Positions 1 through 11,700 of a stretch of 37,258 nt of DNA are shown in pieces. A program made the position numbers and the translations under genes. A model generated the notes under the pieces. It searched no databases, had not been told where the DNA came from, and saw only the letters and a program-made list of their open reading frames with translations. The stretch spans positions 1-37,258 of the forward strand of contig DF237005.1 in NCBI GenBank assembly GCA_000708835.1. The letters are read 5' to 3'. Numbering within the stretch: the stretch's first letter is position 1; the number at the start of each line of letters is the position of its first letter. The DNA comes from Klebsormidium nitens. Lineage: Eukaryota > Streptophyta > Klebsormidiophyceae > Klebsormidiales > Klebsormidiaceae.

Positions 1-1527
1 CTAAGAAACGTTTCCGGCCAGATGATTTTCTTAGGTAGGTAGAACCGCTGGTACGGCAGCTGACTTTAATAGGTTCAAGTTATTACTCCAGTCCCCTTCG
101 CATTAATTGTGCATACAGTATCCTAGCTTCCGGTTCGATTCTTTCGCGGTAGCGTCACAGCTTGTAAACGTCATCGTGAAAGTGATTGCCTCTTCGGCAA
201 GCTAGGTCCAGTTTCTTTCAACCTTGTAGGAAACACGAAGCAAGGGCCATCGATATCCGAGCCCGAACCACAACGCCACTGGCCCTCATGCGGCACACAT
301 GCGGCATAGGAAACTACTTGTGCCCAAAAGTCAAGGTCAAAACCTCGGGCTTCCTTGCCGCCAAAGGCGCCTGGATTTCAAGAATACTCCAATATTCGAT
401 CCGTGTGCCGCGGATAATATAGGTAGGTAGATGTACGTGCTGGTGATCACCAGAATGCACCACGAAATGATATGTTTTAATCAAGTCTTAACAAGCGCGC
501 ACGTCGCGCTCGTTACACATATTGGTACTAGAACGAGTCCTGTTCAAGCGAAGTATGGTGGATTTGGCAGGAATATATGGGAGACCGTATCGGTCGAAAT
601 CAGCATATGGTTCAACATCTGACAACGAATCATTTACGAGAATGAAAGACGTCTTAGCCTTTACTTGGTGAATCTCATACCGGCAAACATATATCTCCAC
701 AAAGCAACACACGTTTTGTTTCTCTTCATGCGAACTTGAATATTCAATTGTCTGGTGCTTTCCGTGGAGAGGAGAAGCCCGTTTTCAATGATCAGTATAG
801 AGCGCCTATAGAGCGCCGCTAAATCTGCTTACATCAGACGTCCAAACTTGCCTGGCCATGCCAGTCACGATTCCCCGAGCTGAACTTTCCATTGGCTTTC
901 TTGGCCACATCATCGATCTCGATCGAATCGCTCGAGAATCTCCTCATTCTGAAAACTTTTCACTTGCTGGCCACTATCTGTCCACTAATGAAAAAAAAAG
1001 AACCTAACTGAAAACGCAAAACAGCCCGAAGGATTTCCTTATGGACAACTTAGGTACATCGAGGTCGTGCACGACTATGCAAGTCTAAATGATCTATACC
1101 CGAACGTGAGGTTGAGACAGCTGCAAAGGTGACTGCGCCATGCCGAAAATCAGCTTTCTACACTCCCACACTCTCGTGTAACTCCGTTCGATGTAAGCGA
1201 CTCTACACAGACGAAAAATCTCATGGAGCTATAGGACAGAAAGAGTCAACAACAGCGGAGAAAGCAATTGACTCGTGTCCGTGTCCCGTGTCCTGTGTTC
1301 AGATACGGTTCCGCAATGGGACCGCATCACACCCCTTCCACTTCTCTATCACACCGGCCATAGGGTCGTAGGTTGGTCTTTTTACCACATCTGTCTGCGA
1401 TCAGCTCCCTCCCGCGGTTTAAGGTCTGCCTGAAGTTCTCACACTCAAGGAAGCTTTCATTCACATGTCACTCAGTCCTAGTACTCCACTCTCTGACCCT
1501 GCGTCAAGTCGCGTCTTGGACAGCTTG
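1..1527. other. Flank downstream of the polymerase gene, no gene recognised
   Basis: Short open frames of 60-90 codons occur on both strands, but none shows a recognisable domain, a coding-like composition or convincing splice partners. The stretch lies 3' of the minus-strand polymerase gene and should contain its 3' UTR and polyadenylation site next to position 1528. I could not pinpoint either. Confidence 0.6.
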
Positions 1528-2708
1528 TCAAGAAACGTTGCTGATTGGCGCGGACCCCACCTGCGCACCTTCATCTCGGCTCCGTTCCAATACTTCCGGA
1601 GGCTTCCGCAGCGGTTCTGGGTGATCCGACTCCGGCGCACTGGCTGGTTGATCTTTAGACGGACCGACCGGTGACAAGTGGTCGGGATCTGCCCCCGCCG
1701 GTGAGACGGCGCCTGGAGGCATAAACCGGGACACGTCACCGGGGCTCTCGCTAGCTGGTGCCTCCCTAGGGGGTATGACCCGGGACACGTCTTTGTCGGG
1801 ATCTGCCTCGGCTGGTGGATCTGTGGGGGACCGGAACCGGGACACGAGAGTGGGGTGTGTTTTAGCTGGTCCGTCTGCCGGGGAATGGAAGCGGAGAACG
1901 GAACCGAAATCGGAATGTTCTTTGGCTAATTGGTCCCCCTGGGGACGGAACTGGGGAACGGAACGGGAACCGGAATGTTCTTTGGCTGGTTCGTCCCCCG
2001 GGGGACGGAACCGGCCCGCCCAGCCCGTCGTGAGGCCCTGCATTTGGTCGCCGTTCGCCCCGGCCTGGGCTGCCCGGTTGACGAGGCACTTCCGGAAGGA
2101 GAAGTCTTCCGAGGAGCCGTCGGTCCTGAGGACGTGGAAGCACCGGTCGCTTTGGCCCTTCGGGGCGCGGTCGACCTGGAAGAAGTCAGAGAGAAAGTGC
2201 GGTTTGTGTGACATTTCCGCGACGTTATGCGGTCCATAGGCAGATGTGCAGATATGATACCAGACCCAGTTTAAGTGTACGTTCTCAAACTGCGCTTGCC
2301 TGCAATTTGTTCGCGATATGCAACTGTCAGCCGGCCGTCGTTGCAGAAGAGAATCGGACTTTCAAGCCGTTCCGGCTACATCTTTCACAACTTTCAGAAC
2401 AACCTGGGTAAGAGCCACTTAACTTAGAAAGCTTCAAGTGGGTTGCCCGAGTCGAAATCACAAAGCAACTTGAATTTCAAAAGAGGGGGCCCGAATGCAT
2501 ACGACGCGAGCCTTCGATCGTGAGCCCTATGTAGCCAATTTCCGAACTTATCCTGGGCTCCCTACAATGCCAAATCGACTGATCAATTCCCACCTTGATT
2601 GCCTCGACCCCACACCCAATCTTCTCCGCGGCCTTCTCGTGATACGCCAAAAGCTCCTCAAGCACGAACTGCTGGTCCTCGGGAGACAGCCGCTCGGAGA
2701 TCTCGTAC
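1528..2708 (-). other. NRPE1: NRPE1 DeCL-type domain exons 2708-2594 and 2175-1528, with a repetitive tail
   Basis: Exon 2708-2594 encodes YEISERLSPEDQQFVLEELL, then AYHEKAAEKIGCGVEAIK. The last exon continues VDRAPKGQSDRCFHVLRTDG and DFSFRKCL. Together these reproduce the plant DeCL-like domain (a VLE-IL--HP-K--K-G-GV--I-VD segment, then SRCF-V---DG---DFS-RK-L) found at the end of NRPE1 and NRPD1. The junction is phase 0. The protein then adds one TGWAGR site and a tail of about 150 residues built of imperfect units of roughly 20 residues, and stops with TGA at 1530-1528. The tail differs from the Gln/Ser-rich tail of Arabidopsis NRPE1. Confidence 0.92.
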
Positions 2709-5700
2709 CTGGAGGAAACAACGTAGTAGGCGTGTGAGCCGGTTGTCCCAGGGGAAGCTTGCTGAGGATCAAGAATTGCAAGCGTCGGGGAATCTTGTTA
2801 TGGGATACGTTAAGAGTAATAGAGTCCGAAACAGACTCGTGAGCGTAAACGAGAGTGACGCATCGAAACGCGGAGGTTCCAAGGAACGGATTGAGAGTTG
2901 GTCGACGTCAAGGCAAGATAAGGGGAATTCATTCAGAAACAATCGACAGAGACTTGTAACTCGAGGAGCTCCTCGAGAGAAAGCGTCGATTGGAAAGCAA
3001 GTTTGGAAGTTCGATATAAAGGCCTCTCAATTCAGACCTCTTTCACGATGCTCGAGAGAATCTTAAAAGCCACAGGTCCGCAATTCAGCAGCACTTTGAC
3101 CTTGGGAAACAACTCGCTGATGATTGGACTGCACCCTGACAAGCGTCACAAGCTGGAAGCCACATATGCCGGAATATCTGGGAATTCACTCCAGATTCTG
3201 TGCAAATCTCAACCCTCAGCGAATCAATCAAGCTCTGCGCATGCACGACGCTGCCAGCCATCGACGGCTGTTATTTTGTAATAGCCAAAGCTGCCGAAAG
3301 CTTCTCGAGCGAAGCCGTCTGAAAACGAGATCACACTACGATTTCAACCACCTGTCAGTCTCTCCCCTAAGAGGCACAGCCTCCATTAGCGTTGAATACA
3401 GAGAGCTTTACTTACCGGCGCAGAATCGTGCTTGCCCAGTTCCGTTTCGCCCTCAAATCCGTCACGAGCGGATCATCCTCTGACCCATGCCCAGAGAGCC
3501 TCTCCCGTTTCCCCTCCCTTTCCCCCGGGCGAATCTGCCCCCCCTGCCCCGCCTCATCTCGGCTCGTTTCCTCGGGCCTCTGTCTCTTCTCAGATCTCTC
3601 TTCCGCCGTTCCGGTGAGCCCTTGACCGGAATCTCCTCGTTCTGCTTCAGCTCCTCGCACTCGCTTCCCGTGGTTGTCTCCAACCGAGGCCCCTTTTCGG
3701 GCGACCTCGTCCGTTCTCTCCCACCCGTTTGATTTCCCCTGGTCGCCCTTCCAGGCGCTTCTAATTTCGTCGCCGTCTTTCCCGGTGTCCCACCCGGTAG
3801 CTCCGCCCCCCGTTCCCCATGCCCCCAGGCTCGCCTCCTCTTCCGACGGACCAGTTACTGCCTGCCACGTGGCGTCCTCAGGCGCCGCCCAAACCATCTC
3901 CTCCACTTCTGTCGAAGTCTTCTCCTTCTCGATTATTCGTGACTCGTTTTTCGCTCTCTTCGATTCCCCTTCGTTTTTAAGCTCTGAATTCTGCCCTCCT
4001 TCCGCTGCTCGTTCTTCAGGACCTTCCGGAAAATGCCCCCCCTCTAGTTCTTCGGCACCCCACCCAGCCGGCGACCCCCAACCGCTGCCCGCTTCTTCCT
4101 TAGTACAAGCACCCCGGGCGGTTTCGTCTGGAGCACTCCCTCCGGGAGAAACGACCGGCTGTTGTTCCGCCGCTGCTGAGGCGTGTTCCGGCGGAACGTT
4201 TGGTGGACCAGTCTCGCTCCCTGGCCTTCTCTCGAGACAACTTTCCGGTGTATTCCAACCAGTCCCCGATCTGTTCGCCGGGCTTTTCACTTGATGAGGC
4301 TCGATGGATATGCCCCACCCGGTCGCTCCAACCGGGTTCCCCCACCCACTCTCGTTAGCTGGCCCTCGTTCAAGAGGAGTTTCCACCGACTTCCAGCCAG
4401 TCCCAGCATTGTTTACGGTTTGCGCGGGCTCGGTATTAAGGTTCCAACCGGTCCCTTCAACTGGATCTCCCCAACCAGAGCCAGGATCTTCCTTCCAATT
4501 GGACTTTCCGGCAGCTGCTGACACATCTTCCGGGCTTCTGTTCCGATCACTCTCTTTAGCTGGCCCTCTCTGAAGAGGAGCTTCTGATCCGTTCCAACCA
4601 GTGCCAGACTTGTTTCCCGCTTTCTTAGGCTCCCTGGGAATGTCCCACCCGGTCCCTTCAACCGGTTCGTCCCAGCCGGAGCCAGGGTCTTTGTTCCGGT
4701 CAGATTCCGCCGGAGCGCCCCAGCCGGTGGCAGTCTCCGGGCCGTCGCGGTTGGCCTGGGGCGATGCTGGAGCGCTGGTGTGGGTAGCAGACCAAGGCTG
4801 CTGGACATGGGATGATTGATAAGACGGCCAGAAAGCTCTTCGAGTTTGTTTGATGTCTCGGACCTAGCTTGTGAAAGGTCTAGGATTCAAACAATAGGAA
4901 GGAAGGAAAGCCATCAGTGGTGTGAATGCGATGTTAGCAGGAGCCGTGATGGGTGGGGAAAAAGTCCAGAACCTCGCGAAGGCTTCACCCGTTGTCAAGC
5001 GAGTCTCGAAGATGCTATCAAAAAAATTCAGAACACGGGGACGCTCGTTGACACTTGTCTAACGGCACATGTGACCGTAAAATGCGAGAGCCCTGTTTTG
5101 AACGATCAGAAGACTCATGTAGGCATGGAGTGCGGCGAAGGACGATCGATGCTGACGAATCAGGTCAACAGATCTTACATGCTCCGCAGCCCCAGTCTTC
5201 CTTCCGTCCCGCCACGGCATCGCCTTTCCCGGCGACCAGATTCCATCTCCGACCTGCTCTTGGTCGCCCATCTGCTGCTTCTCCTGGCCCGACGTGGCCG
5301 CGCGCTCCTGCGCCGCGCGCGCCTGCGCGATGCGCTCCTGCGGAACGGCCGCGCGCGCCGCGCGAGGGTTTGGGAGTAGCGCGAACCCGCCGCCCGTTCC
5401 CGACGCGACGGGCAGCCCCAGCCCCGCGCGCGCGCTCGGCTGCGTGAGCGCGTCTCTCTGGCCGGCATATGCCGCGTCCGTCAGGATTTTCGGCGCGCTC
5501 TTATTCTGCAACGAAAACGAACCGGAGGTTGGAGCGTTTGATCTCCGCGGCATCTGGAAGAGCTGGTTCCGAGTTTTGGATACGAGAAGAGTAGCCTGAA
5601 AGAATGCCAAACGCGCCAGAAATGACAAATTGGGTAGAATTTCGGTCAAAGCTTCCAGGCCAAATAAGAGAGCTTTCAATATCGAGTTCACGGACTTTTG

Positions 5701-8700
5701 CAGGAGGGCACTTGTTTCGCAGGGGCTCAGCCTTGAAGTAATTCGCCGCGGCTTTGAAACAGATTATGTGCGCTCAGATGCCAGTCAAACAATTCTATGG
5801 AAGGACCACGCCCGCACGGATTCTCTGCCAAGGCGGGCTGTAGCAGACCTCCTGTTCGCTATTGATCGTTCCACTCAGGGTTACGGATATTCAGTCTCTT
5901 CCAAAGCGTTTCTACATCCACTCATACCTCTTCTGACTTTTTTTCGAGTCAGTTTTACTGTCATTCTTGCGATGAGTCTTCGATCCTGGTTTCTGAAATC
6001 AATTGATTATAAATTCCGTCTGTGGCTTGACTACCCGTTACCTCTCACCCCCCAAAACATGAGAGATATGAAGAACCTCACCTCTTTCCGGTATATCGCT
6101 CTGGAGAGCGGCGGAATGGAAAGCTTCATCCGGGCGCGATGCTCTTTGTAGCCGTTCATATTCAGCGAGAGCACCTTCCCCGAGGCCGTCATCTTGTCGG
6201 CGACCAGCTCCAGGTGCTTGCGGTCCACCTTGTCGCCGTACACTTCTTGCAAATCCTGAAGAGTCATCAGGAACGCTTTTCGTGCTGTTGCAAAACCGGT
6301 CCCAGAAGGAGGAGTTGTATGTCTGGGCGACAGAAGGAGTCGTTCAATCGTGCCGAGTTTGGGTTTGATTGAGGATGCCGAGGCAGTCTCTATCATACTC
6401 CGTAGATTCTTGAAGATGTCTCTGACTAGAGCTGGCTTGGTTGGCAGCAAGATTCAAGTCCATCAGAAGTTGAGTGAAGTGTAGTGGTGTGTATCGCGAC
6501 AAGAGACGGAACAGAAGCTCGTCCAAGGCTCTCTGATCTGCCGTCCGATGCATCTAGTTGAGGCCCAATGCCTCTTCACCAAATCAAGACAAGCGCGCGC
6601 AGAAGAATCTCGAGAACCCTGACGAGATTGTGCACGCATCGAGTGTTGGCTTGTCTTCCTCAGAAACTGTGCACGTTCGTAGAAGCTAGAGTTTGGAAGA
6701 CCTCAAGGAGATGAGGCCCTCGCCATGAACGGAACTGCAAGGATCGAGGACGTCGATAAGCTACTGTTGTCGAATATCCCTCACCTCGACGAGGGCCGCT
6801 TGCGCCGCCTCGATGCCCAGGCTTTCCGCCACGTCCTCACAGTCTTCCGGTCTCGACCGGAACGGATCCATCAGCTCAGAAGCATCGATGTCAAGCCCCT
6901 CAGTTTGCAAGTCCTCTAACCGACCACTTCCGTCCTTTACTGACGCCTCCTCATCCGAGGCATCTTCTTCTTCGCTGTCCGAGTTAAAGAAGCTCTTGGG
7001 CCATACTCTTCTGCTTCCGCTCTCCGCTCCCTCTCTCTTTCCGGTCCTTCCCGTTCCGCCCACTTCCCCCCTTCCGCCGGAATCATCGCCAGCCTCGTGC
7101 CGGAACGGCGGAACCTTCGCCACCGCCAGGAAAGCGAGTCCGAGCGGCGACTGTTCTTGAGCATTCGGTACTTTCTGCAAATACTCGCGCTCGTAGTTCC
7201 TCAAACCCTGCTTAAGTTCTGCGGGGGACATTTCGCCATTCTTGTTCGCGCCGATCTTCGGTTTCGGCGGCCGCTCTACCGTGACGGTGAGGCCGCGCGC
7301 CCCGTGCGCGCGCGCAGGAGCCGCGGTCGCGGAGGCCACCCAAGAAGACCCTGGCAAAGCGAAACGGCCAGTTCGTTCGATGTAAAGGGCGTTCTTCATT
7401 GATTTGCATCAAAGATACACTATGGATGCACCGTTAGATCTGCGGGCGAAGAGGACTTCCATCATGTCTGGATTACGACCGCAATCTCTCTTACAGCTGA
7501 GACAGCAAAAGGGATCTGAAAGTATTTCGGCTACTCGGGTCTGTCGGCAGAGGTTCGAGACAAGGACTTCAACTTATATTGTGTGTTCCTATGTTTTGAA
7601 ACACAACGAAGGGCCAAGAGCAACCAGTACTGACATTTCGAATGCACATATGTTTGACTTGTCATCGGGCCAGGAAAGTTGCCAAGCTGCCTTTACTGCA
7701 CAATCCAGCGAACCAAACCTTTTCAATGCAATCTGGAGCGATTACTATGCGAGTCAGGCTCAATTCGACTTTGGGTCAAGTCTGTGAAATGGTTTGAACA
7801 AATTGATGTCTCTGAAAGATGCGACCCAAACTCCAAGTATGTCGTTTCAAGAAGAGCGAAAGAGAATGCGCGCCAACCTCCAATGTTCGTCTCCAGCACC
7901 TCGCGCACTTTGCTCTCAAACCTCTCCATGCGCTTGTCGAACGGCGCGTCCTTGCGCGTCCACCACCCGAGCAGCGCGCGCACCACCAGGCGCCGCGGGT
8001 CGTCGACGAGAGCCTGGTTCCGCCTCCTACAAGAGTTATCTTCTGCTAGTTTAATAGCTAATCGGTTATTTAAGCACTCTTCTCTCGTTTTCAAAATCGT
8101 CATCACAGGGACGTTTAACTGCTAACCAGGCTGATTGCAGGACTTGAGTCTTCGATTTTTCAGCACATAGCCGTTCTAAACCTCGTTGCAAGGCTGGATT
8201 TGACCACCAAAGTCTGGTTGTTAGACATGTATCCACTTTCTAACCATCCAATAACCAGTCGAAAGCTATCCATGGTCAAGGGCCACATACTCCAGTGAAT
8301 CACTGGAAACAAGAACACTCGGCTGTGGCGATGTCTCTCACAAGCAAGAGGCTGGAATTGCCATTCTCGGTTCAAATACCCGTCAAAACGGACTCAAGTA
8401 AGCATTGCAAGGTACTATCAGAACAAGAAGGACGAGCTCTGCGCCAAGCCGCAAAACCTGTCCGTCGATTCCTGCCCAAAGGGTGATGATCAGTTGGTCT
8501 TTCTGATATTCGTGGCGGAGCGCTGTTTGCTTTTTGTCTTCAAGTTTCGTAGATTCTCACCGTTTTGGAGGACTGGAGATGGAGTCTTCCACGGGTTGGG
8601 GTACTTGCGGAAAGTCGACAGAGAACTCCTCTGGAAGCATTTCTTCGGCTCTTTCCGCCAAAGTCTGGAGCTCATATGCGGCCGGCGCGTTGCCGTCGTC

Positions 8701-11700
8701 TTTCTGCCGCCGTTTGGCCGCCAGAGTTGACCGCAGGCATTCAGCGACGTGGCCCTGGGAAAGTACCGTGATGTTATGTGATAGAGCACCTTCGATGGCG
8801 AAAGAATTTTGTGAAACCTTTCCGGCAAACTTAAGGTTACCTGCTAAACAGCACCGAAACGACCGTTTTCGCTTGAAGTAGTCGCTGACAAGTTCGGCAG
8901 GGCAATGTATCAACTAGCAGTACGGTGGTATCGACCGTACGGTTGAAAAAGGTCAGCGCCCGGGGGACGGGTGGGGATACTTTAGGGATTTGAGCAAGTC
9001 CCTCAGGAATACTGCAAGCATCCTAGACTTTCTTCATCTCTTCTTCTTTTGGATTTGTCGGATGTCACGCAAGCCTTTCTACTGGAAGTAAATTCACCTG
9101 TGCTCAGATCGAGCGAGCTCCCGACCTTGCGAGGTCTAGGCGGCAATTTCCGTAATGTTTAAATGACCGTAACCCGGTTCTGAAGCCCCCCGCGCCCCGA
9201 TCGCAAAAAATGTCAGAATTGCTCTCTACGGGGCCAGTGGGTCAAGACAGGTCAAGATGGTGTACCTCAGAGAAAGAATTGAAGATCCAAGATGAGTATA
9301 ATCCCCAAGTGACAGAACATCGCGAACCCAAATACTTACCTGCTCCGCAACCCTACCCACCCCTAAAGCCCCAAACGAACCCTTACCGTTCGCTTACCTC
9401 ATTACGTCAACTTGACATCGAGTTTCTTGATTTTGGGTCAAGTGTAGGATAAGCCGAGACAAGAAAGGATTCGATGCGAACTAAGTTAGCAAGAAGGAAG
9501 AGGGGCTGCGCGGTCTTACCGAGTCGCGCAGCTCAAGGATTGCCAGGGCCGGAGCCGCGTTCATATCCAAGACCAGATTTGGGAGCCTAACGCCACGTGT
9601 CGATCCGTCGACCTCTAGCCACGTGTACGACGTCAGTGTCAAGGTGGGACGATCCTCCTTGAGCATGCGCCTGGGTGGAGTAGGCAAAGCATGAGGAGAA
9701 GAGTTTTGAAAACAGCCCAAAAGGTCGGAACTGGCAGACATCGCAGTTTTTCTCCACGCGTTTCAAAGAGAGCGAAGGAAACCGGTGTCAATTGCGTGAA
9801 GAAATCCCTACGGAGATGCGCAAAGTGTAATCTGCGTGCTGAATAGATGATTCAATACCTATCTCTGATGACAGAAGTATTAGTCCACTTAAGCAAACAA
9901 ACCACGATCTATTCCTAATCTTTCAACGCATCCCAGCCTGCTGGAATCAATCAAACCCAGCCCGCTGAATCGATCAAACGTACGGTCTACTCAGACGGCT
10001 CCAGTTGTCGATCGAGGGTACGACTGAGAGACGTTGATTGCTCCTCACACGACGCGCCACGAGGCGACCGCGGCCTCCAAAGAGCGCGGCCGCAGATGCC
10101 GCTCGAAGTGTGCGCACACGCGCGCGCGGAGGGGCGTGAGGAGGGCGCCACGCGCGTCGGGCGGCTGGAGCGCTAGGTTGACGGCTGTGGTCTTCCCTTT
10201 CAGAGGGTCTCGCTTCAAGGTAAGAATATCCTGCAAACAGAATCGGCAAGAAATTTCTCAAAAGTCCGGACACCGGCAAAATATCTTCCATCAAGGTACC
10301 TTTTTGACCAGGACACACCAAAAGTGTAATTTGAGTCATCTTGACTACTCAGCGAGTTCGCAATTCGCAACGTGCACACTCATGAGTCCGATGAGGCCAT
10401 TAAGCTCAAGTAAGGGAAAGTGAAAAGGTAATGATCGGATCAATCTCATCAATCAGTTTGAAGTTTAGAGACACTGCCTTTAAGAGTCGGCCAGATTGAT
10501 ACGCAGATTGCGGCTCCCTTCGTACCACCAGCAAATGTAGAGAAAATAACACCCTGTGCATGCGTGCAGTATTTGGTCGAAACCTGAACCATTCCAAGAC
10601 TGTTCTTGTGAGCGAAAGGAAGAAATCCAATCTCGTTTTCTATTCCTGCTCTCCCAAACGATCGAATTACATCCTAGCGATCATTGCAATATGAACCGCC
10701 AGTACATGAAACACGACGAAATGTGTTTTTACTCGCCTTAACTCGTCGCGCCACGTCTAGTACCCCGCCACCCGGCCGCTTCACCGCGTCCAAAACCCCC
10801 TGCGCCAGCGGCTCCGCGAGCGCGTGCGCGGCCGCGGCTCCGACGGCATCGCCCGCTTCCGGAAAGCCCCACGTCCCTGGAATTCCGTCGTCCCAGGTTC
10901 CTTCCGCCGGAACGTCCGGAATACCGCCAAACGTCGGGTTCTCGTCATCGCACGGGTCCGACTGCATAGGCTCCGTCTCGCATTCCGCTTCCGGTCCAAG
11001 CGGTGACGTCTCTTCCGCTGTAGGGTCACCGAAACTCTTCTCCGTGGGTTCCCCGTCCCCTTTCCCGCCGGAATCCGCGCGCGCCTTTGCGAACTCCCCC
11101 TCCGTCGTCTGCGCGCCGTCAAAAGGCTGGGTCACTTCGTTGAAGGCCCCCCCGGCATTGCTGACCTCGTCCATTGCCTTCAGTACGTCATCCACTGCAT
11201 CAAGGACGTCAGTCAGCTCATCGCTGACTCCATCCCGGGGGGCGCTTCGAAACTCGTCGCCCTCCGCTCTCTCGGTTCCGCCGCCCCTCATGTTGGACAA
11301 CGCGGAGCCGGAAACCTCTTCGCCGCTCGCTTCGCTCTCTCCATCACTTCCGCTGTTCGGCATCCATTCAGGATCCTCTTCTGAGCTCGAGTTGTCAGAG
11401 GTTTTCCTAAAATTCTTTCGCTTGCGAACCTTGGAAGCGTCCTTTTGCGGCGGACTCGAGTTATCGCCAGAGCCCACACCGCCAGCGACGGAACGCTTTC
11501 GCCTGCGGGTGACTTTCAGGCGGCGCGGCCGCGGCCGCGTTCCGAACGCCCGCACCGGACCTTCCTGCCCTTCGCCTCCTGTTTCCATCTTGGTCACATC
11601 CGACGGGTTTACAGCGTCCACGTCATTCTGCACCATGTTCGTGACGCAAGCGAGCGCTGCCCCAATTGATTGCGATCCGTCGCTCAACTTTTCCGTTTCG

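Noticed and set aside
3674-4294. Plus-strand Ser/Pro-rich frame over the C-terminal platform
   Set aside because: Shadow of the GW-repeat exon, whose minus-strand frame has the AGO-hook pattern and splice sites with matching phase.
8561-8754. Counting this segment as a regular polymerase exon
   Set aside because: Exons 9670-9520 and 8013-7878 join in phase 0 and align continuously with plant NRPE1; adding 194 nt would shift the frame.
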